DNA from: Galeruca laticollis | Lineage: Eukaryota; Arthropoda; Insecta; Coleoptera; Chrysomelidae | Direction of reading: 5' to 3' | DNA: 64,000 bases | NCBI GenBank assembly: GCA_963921935.1 | Contig: OY998175.1 | Coordinates: forward strand, 149,659,309 to 149,723,308 | Part shown: positions 45,695 to 56,696 of the stretch, in pieces | Numbering within the stretch: the first letter of the stretch is position 1 | Layout of the letters: every line of letters starts with the position of its first letter | Made by a program: the position numbers and the translations under genes | Notes under the pieces: generated by a model | Databases searched by the model: none | The model's input: only the letters and a program-made list of their open reading frames with translations | Told to the model about the DNA's origin: nothing

Positions 45695-46815
45695 ATTTAA
45701 ATTTAAATGATATCCATACCCTGGATATTTATTTAAATTTCAATTTTCTTATTATAAATGATTGATTTTATTTTATTCAAAAAAAATTTAACAATTTTAT
45801 GACATAATCTTACTTTCTTCAACTTTGTTTCTCAAATATTTGTTCACATTTTTCCTACTACAAAATCTATTTCTTTCAATAACTGTCTCCTAATTCTTTC
45901 CTTAAAATACACTTGATTAAGATCAAAGTCAATTTATATTTTTAATATTACTTCATATAATACTTCTTTATTATCATTTCTTACTAACATCCACTTATAT
46001 ATCAACTTATTTCTTTGTAATTACATTATACTTCTATATACTCCTCATATCATATTTCTTTTCAATATTCATTATTCAATATAATTAATTATTTCTTAAA
46101 TTCATATATATATCAATATCAACTTCCTTATTCCTTCCTGTATTTTCAAGTAATCTATAAGATTCTAATTGACATTAAACATTACCTCCTATATTTTTAA
46201 TCAATATCATTCATTATTATCCTTTCCTACCCTTTATTACTTACATCTTATTTCCTTATTTGAAAATGTGAATTTCTATTTGATACTTGAGTTATTCTTA
46301 TTTTATCCCCTCTATCCTATATTCTTTAATAATTTCATTCTATGTAAAACCAGTATCTCTTATAAGTTGTTTCCTTTATTTGCTATATATATTGATTTGC
46401 CATACTCAAATTTTTTTAAAATGTTTTAATTATAAGTTTTATCTAATAAAATTTTCTTTATATTATATTATATTTATTTTTTCAGGTTCTGACGAAACAA
46501 ACGAGATGAATTTAATTTGATCACCAGCTGCCAAATGGAAAACAAAACTCTGTCTACTATCTACTTTAACTTTGTACACTAATATTAAATTTTAAATCTA
46601 TCCTGATGACTATCATTTCCTTTTTTCAAATATTATTCGTAACATAACATCATCTATAAATTATTTATATACATGACATATATATAATTGTGTTATTCAT
46701 TGTTTCTAAATTCTATGTACATTATTTATATCGACTTCCTTTCTGTATCCTTTCCCTTTTTCATTGAATTGCATTTTCGTCTCCATATTTCATTCCTATT
46801 CTCTTGTTCTATTAT
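45695..46815 (-). other. Non-coding interior of the gag-only LTR element
   Basis: About 1.1 kb between the gag-like stop and the polypurine tract. T-rich on the plus strand, with only short unrelated frames and no sign of protease, RT, RNase H or integrase. The element therefore lacks pol. Confidence 0.75.
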
Positions 46816-48111
46816 TTAATTTGCTTTTCTTTTTCTAACCTTTTTCTTGCTTTCTTCTCTTGTTGTTTGATGCTCGATAAATTTCTGAAGCGTCTGTCTA
46901 TTCTCTACTGTATCCTTTTTAACTTTGTTGTCCCATATCTCATAAAGTTCTTCCCATGAATCTATTAAAATTTGCGTCTCCAATTCTTCCATGTTATTTA
47001 TGCTTATTATTATTTTAGAGAAAGCTTTTGTATGAATCATAGTCATCATGTTGTCCCATTTTATTCCTGTTACTACATTATTATAAAAATTTCTTGAACA
47101 TCCTATATCTCCTTTATTTCTTCTTATACTATCTTCTATTTCTTCCTCTATGTCCTTTAATCTCCGGTTCATTTCTTCTATTTCTTTATTATATTGTTTA
47201 TCCATGACTTGACTCCTTCTAGTACATATGCCTGTTGATTTTTCTATTCTACCATACAAATCTGTGATTTCTTCATTCACTTTTCCTTGAGAATGTTGAT
47301 TTACCTGTTTACTTACTTGTCCTTGTAATTTTATGTATCCTACTTCTCCAGTTTCCTTTTCTTCTGTACCCTCAGTTATATTTGTTATATTACTAGTTTG
47401 TTTTGATATTTCCGTTTGTATCGTTCCCGGTAATTTTTCTTCTATACCTCTCTCTATTTCTTGAATTTGTTCTACTACTTGATTTTCTATCTGCTCTCTA
47501 ATTTTCATACCGTTTTCTTGAATTTCAATCCGTATATGTTTGTTTTGCTCCACCATATCTTTTTTCACCTTATTTATCTGCTGCCTACATTCTTCATTTT
47601 CTTCCCTAAGTTTTCTGAATTCTTGGATACTTTCATTTTTCACCTCTTCTATCTTCTTTTCCAATCTATTCATGTTTCCATTCAAATCTTCCCTAATATT
47701 CTCCTCCATTTTGTTCATATCTCCCCTCATTGTGTCCATGTTTCCATTCACGTTATCTATTTTTCCATCCATTTTGTTCATATCTCCCCTCATATTTTTC
47801 TCCATATTGTCCATTTTTCCATTCATCTTCTTCATATCTTCCTTCATGCTAATCAAAATTTGCATCATTGTATCATTGTTATCATCTCTACTTCTTCTAT
47901 TTTGCATCACCTGTGTCCTATCTTCTTGTTCTACAGCTTCCCCATCTGCTGTCATACTTTCTTCCTGTACATCTCCTTCTAATTGTTGTCCTTGTTCCAA
48001 ATATACCGCTTGGTAATCTCCCATACCATGACTTCGTTCTTCCCTTTCCTCTTCTGATCCACTGTCTGCTCCTACCTGCCTTCCATCTCTCAACGTCATT
48101 CGTTTTGCCAT
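46816..48111 (-). CDS. Coiled-coil gag-like protein of the young LTR element
   Basis: Intact minus-strand gene. I place the start at 48111 (MAKRMTLRDGRQVG), because the homologue at 5797-7010 begins at the same motif, although the frame stays open to 48159. About 431 residues: an acidic N-terminus, a coiled coil at about 80-235 made of repeats like NGKMDNMEKNMRGDMNKM, an EQNKHIRIEIQENGMKIREQ helix, a polar middle, and a C-terminus with NMEELETQILIDSWEELYE and a basic end. It likely forms the particle or multimer that packages element RNA, but I see no capsid fold, major homology region or zinc knuckle. It is the only protein of this element. Confidence 0.8.
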   Translation of the reverse strand: MAKRMTLRDGRQVGADSGSEEEREERSHGMGDYQAVYLEQGQQLEGDVQEESMTADGEAVEQEDRTQVMQNRRSRDDNNDTMMQILISMKEDMKKMNGKMDNMEKNMRGDMNKMDGKIDNVNGNMDTMRGDMNKMEENIREDLNGNMNRLEKKIEEVKNESIQEFRKLREENEECRQQINKVKKDMVEQNKHIRIEIQENGMKIREQIENQVVEQIQEIERGIEEKLPGTIQTEISKQTSNITNITEGTEEKETGEVGYIKLQGQVSKQVNQHSQGKVNEEITDLYGRIEKSTGICTRRSQVMDKQYNKEIEEMNRRLKDIEEEIEDSIRRNKGDIGCSRNFYNNVVTGIKWDNMMTMIHTKAFSKIIISINNMEELETQILIDSWEELYEIWDNKVKKDTVENRQTLQKFIEHQTTREESKKKVRKRKAN

Positions 48112-48160
48112 TTTTAATTGAGTTAAAAATTTACAAATATAACCAAAAATTTTTAACAAC

Positions 48161-48178
48161 GCCCCACGTTGGGCGCCA
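48161..48178 (-). other. Primer-binding site, tRNA-Lys type
   Basis: Minus strand TGGCGCCCAACGTGGGGC lies two to three bases inside the 5' LTR. This 18-base site is complementary to a tRNA-Lys 3' end as in gypsy-type elements. Confidence 0.9.
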
Positions 48179-48180
48179 AA

Positions 48181-49648
48181 ACGCCAATGGTTATATGTAC
48201 CTATTTATTGATTTTAATAATATCATAAATGCGCATGCGTGGAAACTAGTCATGCGCTTTAGCAAGAAACAAACAATTATGATATGTAAGAAGCATCTAT
48301 ATTATACAACACAATTTGTTGACGATGAAAACAATTGAATGGTTAAAACACATAAGAGAATTTATCTATAAATCATAGTTATATATGATACAAGTAGCTG
48401 TGGGAAGAAATTAGTTATATACATGGATAGAGAAATAGAAATTATATACAGAAGGACATAGTTATTACATTATGAAATTTCAATCACCATATTTATGCAA
48501 TTACAAGATGGCGTGATTAGCGTAAGTACATATTTTAATTTATATAAAGTTCGGCCTTTTATTAAATTTAATGATTTATGTAATGAATACACTATATGAA
48601 GTCTGTTTCTTTCTTTTTTAGATCGATCATGTTTGAAAAAGTTTATCAATTTATGAAATTAAGTACTTAATTGGGATTTTGAGTTTTTACACTGTTTATT
48701 GGCCAATAAATGATTTAAATACACTGACCTGTTGATCTTGAATTTGGAAGAAAGTCTCTGGATCCCAGGAACACCCACTGAATCTCCAAAAAAACCAAAA
48801 TTGTTGAAAATTTCGCAAATTCTTGTCGGAAAACTTGTTACAATTAACGGGAATATCTTTAAATTTTTAGGAACACTATCCCACACACTCCTCGCTTCTT
48901 AACACCAGCTACCGTTCTCCTCAAGCGTCCCCTCGATTTTCCACTTTTTTAAACAAAACAGTCTTTTGTTCTTTTCCAGATCACTATTCAAAAGTTTATT
49001 TATTGATTCAAAGTTTGTTATGTCATCTTTTACAACCAATCAGATATTGTCCTTTGTAATCAGATAATTGAAACTTCAATCACTTATCAAAACAATTTCA
49101 TACATACAAATACATTAAAATTGGTTATACTTAGATACACTTACATAGTACAACATTCAATATTATTATTGATAGTATATTCTTGTTACATTCATATCAA
49201 TTATGAATATAAATTCTCTTATATTATTTGTCTATATGTCATTATTTGTTTATCTATGAAATCTATTGGATTATATTCTATTCAATATTTATATTTGTTC
49301 TTATTCTTAAATTAATGATTATAATGAATTAACTATAGTAATATTTGTTTTCATTTCAGATGAACAGCTGTTATGATATGGAAATTATTCTTCGTCTTAG
49401 GCAACTTTATTTACACCATTACATTGGTTAGGCAATATCTATATTTTATGTTATCATTTAGGTAATTCCTTTTTTATTATATTGTTATTGGCTGTTATTT
49501 AATATATCTTTATTTGATATGTTGTTTAAATTAAGAAAAGTGTTTCCTTTTTACTTGTTTTCTTAAATTAAGTTATTTTCATATATATTTCATACTAGCA
49601 AACTTAATTTTATAATACTACTTCTCTTATTATCTAAGATATCTGGTT

Positions 49649-49652
<4 letters not shown>
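48181..49652 (-). repeat. 5' LTR of the gag-only element
   Basis: Almost identical to 44214-45685. Its outer end borders a long AT tract (49653-49710). It drives transcription of the coiled-coil protein gene on the minus strand. Confidence 0.93.

Positions 49653-49710
<58 letters not shown>
49653..49710. repeat. (AT)n microsatellite at the LTR edge
   Basis: Pure AT tract exactly at the outer end of the 5' LTR. The element either inserted into it or it expanded afterwards, hiding the target duplication. Confidence 0.9.
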
Positions 49711-49713
<3 letters not shown>

Positions 49714-49826
49714 TATAGAACACATAAATTTTTTAACGATTTAGAATTATTCTTTGGCCCGCTATGATTGTCTAGTTATTACTAATGGCCCGTCTTAAAA
49801 AAAGTTTCCCCACCACTGGTTTACAC

Positions 49827-49928
49827 AGAGAGGTATCCCAATCGACGGCATCCAAATAAAAATGTGCCATGGAGATTGCTCGAAACATTTAGAGAAATGG
49901 GTGGCGTCACTTCTAAAAAATATCAAAC
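49827..49928 (+). pseudogene. DUF4817 transposase N-terminal part, continued
   Basis: Resumes the frame cut at 41559: RYPNRRHPNKNVPWRLLETF, then REMGGVTSKKYQ. Together with 41471-41559 it gives the typical first ~60 residues of the family. It ends abruptly at repeat S. Confidence 0.75.
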
Positions 49929-50430
49929 CAAATTGTGCCCATGGAGACCTTTGATCGATCATCATAAACTAAATCAAACTTTATTTTCAGCCAATTTACT
50001 GGGACCCATTGTCCATAAGATACATGCGGGGTTCTTCAAAGGAATGATAACATATTTTATTTCGAGAAGTGACTTTTCATGATTTACCTTCTATTTATTA
50101 CATGTCTCACTTCTTTTCTGTAGAAAATAATATACTATTCTCATCTTGTTATTTTTATCCTGGAACATATTGTATATTAACATCGTGGAATTGTAACTTA
50201 ATGAAAACTAAGCATTATTAAGACACTGTATACAAAAAAAACTACTTATGAAGAAGAAATATGAACACATTATCAAGTTAAATGAGTTTATAATTAATTG
50301 AGTATCCAATAGCTGTGTTTCTACAATAATAAATAATTGAATTCTGTTTGTTGACTGGAGCATTCAGTGTCATAAGTTACCTATTATTCAACTAGGTTAA
50401 TATGGATCATTATAAGGGACATACAGCTTC
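49929..50430 (+). repeat. Repeat S, right copy
   Basis: Matches 14937-15490; see that entry. Here it follows a DUF4817 fragment rather than repeat R. Confidence 0.7.
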
Positions 50431-51272
50431 CTGCAAATAAAATATAACACAAAACTGAAAACCACCCTCCATTACATGCTTGTCTGCTTGTCATTTGTTT
50501 CCACAGATAACTACTTTCGTTTGTCAGCTCCTCTTCTGTCTTCTTCTTTTTTTATGAGAGGTTCATGAATTAATATGGTACAGACATAATAGTAGGAAGT
50601 TACTAAAAATTATTTCGAAAGATGTAAAAGTAATTGCAACACATGTGATCATCTTAGAAACATGTTAATGTGTCATATTACAGTATCGTTCTGTATGTGA
50701 CATTAGTGAGAAGTATACAAATTAACATCGTGTGAATGTTTCCTATAGGAAGTTGCTAAAAAGAAGTTCATAGGATGTGTATGTAACTGCGAATTCAAGT
50801 ATTATTGTGTACATCAAAAATATGTTTTATTTATATGACATGGATGTTAATAGAGTTGATAATAAAATTAAGACATCTAGGAGATATCTTATTAACGTTT
50901 TAAATAAACATCACGAAAAGTCTTTAAAAAGAACATCACAAAAAAGACTTGTTATGTTTCTTGTTTCGTGTGCAGAGTGAATTATAGGATTAACATTATT
51001 GTATGTGAGCAAGTTATCAACAAGAGTTATAGTTGCTTTAGGAGTTATACTAGGGAATATATTTGTTACATCGAACGATATGAATTTAGAATTATGGGGT
51101 AGTATTATTATTACCAGCTTTTACCATGATATCGCCCATGCGGTATTTCAGATGTAAATTTGGGATCCCACATAAGGGGCTATATCCACATCCTAATATC
51201 TAAGCTTTAATGTTTGTAAAATCTTCTTCTTTTCTCTATTCATTTTTATATTCGTATATGTATATACATATA
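50431..51272. other. AT-rich stretch, nothing recognised
   Basis: Short frames only, for example 50777-50980, with no recognised homology. It ends in TATA-rich sequence before the DUF4817 inverted repeat. Confidence 0.45.
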
Positions 51273-51945
51273 CAGGGTGAGTCACCAAGTACGACAAGGA
51301 GCTTTATGGCAAAACGATAAATATTTTCAAAAAATTGTTTAGCATTATTGTGTAAGTTTTCAATAGCTTCATTTTAAAAATATTTCTCAACTTGCAGGGT
51401 GTTCCAAAAAGCAGATGAATATCAAAGTTATGTTTTTATAAATAGATCACCCCGTATTTTTTAAATTTTTTAAATTGAACGTAACCAAATAATAATTGTT
51501 TTATAAAGGTTTCCTATACCTATCTTTTACGGTATTCGATATGTCTCAGTTTTTTACGAAATGCAGGGTATTGAAAAAAATTAATAACGAAAAAATGAGA
51601 CAATGGTTTAACATAAAAGAAAAAGAGAGTGCACAAGTTAATAAGAAGGCCTTGGGACAAATTTTTGTACCATTGCTAATTGAAAAAATTTACAGGGTAC
51701 TAAAAAAAGGGGGAATAACATTGACACTTTTCAACCTAAATAACTTTTTTAATTTAGATGCAACACCCTGTATTTTTTTACTTTATTTGATACAATAAAT
51801 AATTCTGTTTCAATCGATATGAGGATTCTCTATATCAATAACTAGTATTTTTTATCTAATTAAGAAAAAAAAATGTATACGGTTCTCATGCTTTTTTATT
51901 TATTATAAAGGTGTAGTGGACTGAGTTTAATTATAAAAATGTCAA
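51273..51945 (+). repeat. Long terminal inverted repeat of a DUF4817 transposon (right)
   Basis: TA then CAGGGTGAGTCACCAAG, similar to 40692-41345 over about 650 bases. It lies on the 3' side of the minus-strand transposase below. Confidence 0.65.
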
Positions 51946-52142
51946 ATTTAATGCTCACATCCTCTTCTTTTTATTCTAAAATTATGTTATTTTCAAGTAT
52001 TGAATTTTTTTATTTAAAATTATTAAAAATCGTTAACATTTTCAAACAAAAAAAGAACATTTTATTAAAGGAAAAAAATAAGTGAAAAAATATCTGTTAA
52101 ACTAAATTGAATACACGTCATGATTCTCTTTTCAAATGATTG

Positions 52143-52495
52143 TTACACGTTTTGTAAAATATCTGGAGTAACAGCGCGAAAAGAGTTTTCTATTGTTATT
52201 TTCATATCGTCTGATGTGGTAGGTGGTATATCATAAACTACATTTTTTACATAGTCCAAAAGAAAAAAATCCATTAAAGTTAAGTCTAGAGATCTGGATG
52301 GCCAGTTAACTGGTCTGCTCCTTCCAATCCACTTATTTGAGAATTTTCTATTAAGATAGTTTCTTACAGGTATAGAGAATTGAGCAGGCCCACCATCTAA
52401 TTGCAACCACATTTTTTATCCAGCATTTGAACAAACATCCTCCAACAATATCCAAACATCTCTTTTTAAAAATGTTAAAAAATGTCTCCTCCTAT
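52143..52495 (-). pseudogene. DUF4817-type transposase, C-terminal part
   Basis: Minus strand. From about 52495: LKRDVWILLEDV, one stop, then MWLQLDGGPAQFSIPVRNYL, FSNKWIGR, PVNWPSRSLDLTLMDFFLLD (the second and third acidic catalytic positions of the DDE/D superfamily) and VTPDILQNV. FQLDGGPAQF and RSPDLTPMDFFLW-like motifs are diagnostic of this insect transposase family. Split from 52980-53450 by an insertion. Confidence 0.82.
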
Positions 52496-52556
52496 TTTTG
52501 ATAGGAAAAAATGGAAATTGGGGACGGAGAAACGGCACCAGCTGTAAAGAAATCCG

Positions 52557-52605
<49 letters not shown>

Positions 52606-52913
52606 TATATCTAAAGTTTTTCTTGGTTTTAGGTCGTTTTTATATAATATAAACACAAGAAGACGGTTTAAGTTGGATATTTTCCATCAATACGTACAAC
52701 CTCGCTAACATTGTAAGTAAGGTTAGGTTTTTTCATTTATTCAAAACTTTTAAGTATTTAATTATATTGTAGCTCCCTGATGATGACAATATTCATTGTC
52801 GAAATATTGGAAATATAATGTTATAAGAGTACACGTTCGTTTTGCTGCTTCTCCCAAATAAATTGGTTTTTCGATTTTGTTTCTAACTAGTCAGCAAAAG
52901 ACCACTTTCCACT

Positions 52914-52978
<65 letters not shown>

Positions 52979-52979
52979 A
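52496..52979. mobile_element. PLE-like insertion bounded by (TA)n tracts
   Basis: Interrupts the transposase between ...LNGRHLY (minus, 52980) and HFLTFLKRD (52495). It contains (TA)n at 52558-52600 and 52918-52978 and, at 52770-52822, a hammerhead-like motif. No coding region. By analogy with 2074-4651 it looks like a solo PLE terminal repeat. Confidence 0.5.
52770..52822 (+). ncRNA. Hammerhead-like motif, CUGAUGA core (weaker)
   Basis: CUGAUGA (52777-52783), extra U, stem II GACAAU-AUUC-AUUGUC, GAAA, then AUAUUGGAAAUAUA, which can form a short stem III. No convincing stem I. The core and stem II are perfect, the rest is doubtful. Confidence 0.4.
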
Positions 52980-53449
52980 ATGTCTGCCATTTAAGTATTT
53001 AAGTGGACATCAAGAAATAAGGACCAATAACTTTATTACCAATTATTTCGCCAAAAATATTACAGCTCAAACGGTTTTGTCGATTAATACTGCGAAAAAG
53101 GTGTCTATTTTCTGTGTCATAAAAATGAGAATTATGGCGGTTTACCAGTCCATTATTATGAAAAGTAGACTCATTGGTCAATAATACGTTATAAAAAAAG
53201 AGATCTCTACTGCTAATTGATCAAGGACCCATAAACAAAAATCAATCCTTCTTTGAACCTCAGTCCCGTACAACTGCTGATGTAATTGAATATGAAACGG
53301 ATGAAACTTACGTTTTCTCAAAATTCTGTTAACACTAAATTGACTAATCCCCGTTTCACTGGCAATTACCCTAGTGCTGGTATTCGGATTTTCGGCTATG
53401 GAACCAAGAGCCATAAATGCATTTCCCTTGATTTCCTGTAATAGGCTCC
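52980..53449 (-). pseudogene. DUF4817-type transposase, middle part
   Basis: Minus strand. From 53449: LLQEIKGNAFMALGSIAENP, STRVIASETGISQFSVNRIL (helix-turn-helix), HPFHIQLHQQLYG, RRIDFCLWVLDQL, then after a frameshift TNESTFHNNGLVNRHNSHF (first catalytic acidic region, usually SDECTF) and NKVIGPYFL. The upstream N-terminus is replaced by repeat R at 53450. Confidence 0.8.
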
Positions 53450-53461
53450 ATTGTTTTATTA

Positions 53462-53569
53462 GCTGCTGTTCAGAACACCTTTAAATGTTTCACAGATAAG
53501 GATTTTGAAGTGTACGTTATGGAATGGTTGAGGCACTCGAAACAGCGACTCTTGCATGAGAAAAAGTAA
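53462..53569 (+). other. Conserved short coding exon in R (right copy)
   Basis: Frame after acceptor-like TTGTTTTATTAG: 35 residues including FKCFTDKDFEVYVMEWLRHS, ending TAA at 53567. It differs from the left copy in about six residues, mostly conservative, with the stop at the same place. Confidence 0.45.
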
Positions 53570-54012
53570 TCGTAAGTAAACGATAGAATTTTCTTTAATC
53601 AGATTGGGTTTCTGTTGATTTAACGTAATGTTTCATAAAATCTTTATGGTGTAAAATTTTTATTAGTTTTAATATAATTAAAAAACTATTCTAATAAATT
53701 TTCTGTAAACTAGCTGTAATGTATGTGTATCCGTTAAACTTTATTAATTCAGTTTCAAAGTATGTTACGTTATAACAACTACAGATTAATATACCCCTTT
53801 TCTTTCTTGCTTTCACTGAATGCGTTCAATAGTTTCCACTTTCCACACTTGTTATGTAATATGCTTACACATTTTTTTTAGGTTGGATTCCTGGACAATA
53901 TATTTTTTTTTCTAATTTTGTACCTGTTTTTTCCAAATTTACTGTACTGTTCATTAATAGTGAATAAACGTTTTATATCATATATTGCTTTTTTGCTATT
54001 TTATTTTAAATG

Positions 54013-54981
54013 TACAGGGTGAACAACTAAGAACGACTGTAGGCCACATCTCAGAAAAGAATCATGGTACAACTTTCAAAAAAATTACCTTTAGGTAAGT
54101 GATCCTGAAAAACAACTGGAAAATATTTTGCAGTCTCCAAATTATCCGCTAGGGGTGGAATGAACACTCGAAAACATAATACTCCAAATGAGATTATGAA
54201 AAAATTTAATTAAGGAGATTTTTTCCCATTATTCTTCAAATAATCGGTGGGGAAGGTTCAAACTTATGAGCAAATGTTTAACTTTTTCGTTTTCCAACCG
54301 ATATTAATGATTCTAGCCGCATTTGAAAGAATTTTTCTGTTTAATAAGATTGATAACAAAATTATATAATTTTGCATCCACTCGGAAATTTCAAATGTAA
54401 ATTAAATCATTTTTTTAATTTTTGTATCTGATATCGTAAATCTTACATTTTGGATTAGATTCCTATTTTTTTAACCCCTTTTCATCAGAATTTAAAAAAA
54501 GCCTCATTACATTTGAAATTTCCGAGAAAAATGGGAAAATTGTCGACTTTTTAACATAGCGTTGACAAAATTGTACAATTTTGTTATTTTTGTTAAGCAT
54601 ATCTTATTAAAGAGAAAAAACTCCATCGATATCGATCATAAAACAAAATAGTGTCACAACATTTGTTTTTTAGGTTGAACCTTCTCCCACCTCTTACTTG
54701 AAGAATAAGGACAAAAAGTCCTTAACTACATTTTTTCATAATCTCATCAATATATCAAAAATTGTATTTCTAGGATACCTTTAGTGTGTCTTTTTTGGAG
54801 ATAATCACAGTATTATGTTTTTATGTGTTAATTCCACCCCATAGCAGATATTTTAGGAACTCAAAAATATTTTCCATCGATTTTTCAGGGTCATTTTCCT
54901 GAAGGTATCTCTTTAAAGTTGTACCATGACTATTTTTTGAAATATGGCCGACAGCCGGCGTTCTTAGTTGTTCACCCTGTA
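54013..54981. mobile_element. TIR DNA transposon, non-autonomous (uninterrupted copy)
   Basis: Starts TACAGGGTGAACAACTAAG and ends with its inverse CTTAGTTGTTCACCCTGTA. 969 bp, non-coding. It shows the empty Crypton site near 54820-54840. The terminal CAGGGTGA and the following AAG-AACG resemble the DUF4817 transposon ends, so it may be mobilised by that transposase. Confidence 0.75.
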
Positions 54982-55584
54982 TTTGCTGATTAGGCACAGA
55001 AACATCTATAGAATGTCATCTAGAATGTTTGAGGTATAATATTTAGAGGTTTAAGTGATGTCCATACAACATCTAAGAGAATACACTGTATTGTTTTTGA
55101 AATGTCTCATTTAGATCATTAATAAGATGTTATTTTTTAGACATTACATTAACATCGACAAGATGTTAAAAGGCATTCCAGAATGTAACAGAAATGTTGT
55201 TTTTAGTTCGTTATAAATACTGCCTTTTGAGGAAGTTCTAGTAACATTTCAGTGATGTAAAAAAGCAGCGCTTTAACATCGCTGAGAAATTAAGTTGAAA
55301 CATCACAAAAGTTAACAGCCACAAGCTGGGCATAAGTGGTGGTATAGATGTGCATGTGATGAAAACAAGAAGAAAAAAAGGAAGCATATTATCACTATGT
55401 GAGGTTGAATTAACATAACTGTAATATTTATTTGCATAGTGGGTGATATCATTACTTTATTAAAAGTGTGTTTGAATCAAAATGATTTTCATTTCAATGG
55501 AGAGGTTTACAGCAATAAGGATGGTTTGATTATGGATTATAGAAGAAATAATTCATAAACACCCCCTTAGTAAAAAATTTAGGT

Positions 55585-56431
55585 ATGTACTGGCACCGAT
55601 ATGTGAACGACATTTTAGCTAGCTTCACTGGTAAAAATAGACAATTAGACAGCTTCATTACTTACCTAAACTCAATTCACAATAATATCAAATTTACCGT
55701 AGAGCTTGAACAAAATAAGTCTATAAACTTTTCAAACCTTACAATTCCAAATATAAATAATAAACATTATTTTTCTATATTTCATAAACCATTATATACA
55801 GATATTACAATTCATAATAGTTAGGTCCACCCATTCAGTCATAAGCTTCCAATGATACAAAGACTCTTAACAGTCCCATTGAATACTAATAATTGTAACC
55901 AAAAATAAAATATCATAAAACAAATAGCAGTTAATAATAATATAATAATTACCGTCCAAATTTAATTGACAATATCATAAATAAAAAGATAAAAAAACAA
56001 ACTTTAGAACAAGTATTCCATTCCGATAAAAATAATGATAAACAATTTAAAAGCTTAACATACTTTGGAACACCATCCCAAAAAATTAAATCATTTTCAG
56101 AAACTTTAGACATGAATATTTGCTTTGAACTCATTACAATTTATCCGAACTAGGTAGAACTTACAGAAATTTTAAAACTAGAATTTCAGAACACAAACGT
56201 AGCTATGACAACAAAAAATTAGATTCTAACTATTCAAATCATTTATTAGAAAACCAACACATTTTCTACCCAAATTTTGAAATTTTACAGGTAGTCGGTA
56301 AATCCTTTGATTTAAATTTATTAGAGGCTCTTGAGATAAACAAAAATAAATATTCAGGTAACCTTCTTAACGACCAAATAGATATCAATCACTCTCCTTT
56401 AATAAACCTTTTTACCCAGAAGATAGCTTAG
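55585..56431 (+). pseudogene. PLE fragment: RT palm and endonuclease C-terminus
   Basis: WHRYVNDILASFTGKNRQLD (YVDD changed to YVND), HNNIKFTVELEQNKSINFSN, a TAG near 55822, then broken HPFSHKLPM and NIIKQIAVNN segments. The endonuclease tail is open from about 56139: LGRTYRNFKTRISEHKRSYD, LLEALEINKNKYSGNLLNDQ, ending TAG at 56431. The N-terminal half of GIY-YIG is deleted. It is followed by a terminal repeat with a hammerhead-like motif. Confidence 0.8.
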
Positions 56432-56552
56432 GAATGTTTGTAGTGAATAAATTTGCAGGTAATTTCTTTCAATACCTTTTTTAACATTAGTATAATAGAA
56501 TTCTGTATTTATGCACTGTATATATTGAATCATTTTTAAATGTTACCCTCAT

Positions 56553-56594
56553 TCGTTTTGAGAAAGCTACCGTGTTAGTGAAACGCGTCAACCA
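56553..56594 (+). ncRNA. Hammerhead-like motif, U3/A8 core (independent PLE lineage)
   Basis: Stem I GUU (56555-56557) with AAC (56590-56592); core UUGAGAA (56558-56564); extra A; stem II GCUA (56566-56569) with UAGU (56576-56579); GAA; self-complementary ACGCGU (56583-56588); C at 56589. Stem sequences differ entirely from 4480-4523, yet positions 3 and 8 are again U and A. Confidence 0.5.
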
Positions 56595-56696
56595 GTTCAA
56601 ATTGAACGTTAGTTCAAATATATGTGTTTTAAATGAAACTCACTGTTTCTAGCTAATTCCACAATATAATAAAAATTGTTGTAAATTCTAAAAAAT

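Larger units (their letters stand above)
41560..49818 (+). mobile_element. hAT transposon (ZBED5/GTF2IRD2-like), carrying a nested LTR element
   Basis: Begins CAGTGATGGGGAAACT and ends AGTTTCCCCACCACTG, terminal inverted repeats with one mismatch. GCGGGC/GCCCGC words lie close to both ends. Removing the LTR element (44214-49652) leaves about 2.8 kb. It sits inside the DUF4817 transposase gene. Confidence 0.9.
53450..55441 (-). repeat. Repeat unit R, right copy (inverted)
   Basis: The reverse complement matches 10292-14927 minus the Crypton. About 2 kb, with the same internal TIR element. Its edge at 53450 joins the DUF4817 transposase reading frame. Confidence 0.75.

Noticed and set aside
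47461..48338. Plus-strand hydrophobic frames over the young gag gene
   Set aside because: Antisense shadows of the minus-strand coiled-coil protein.
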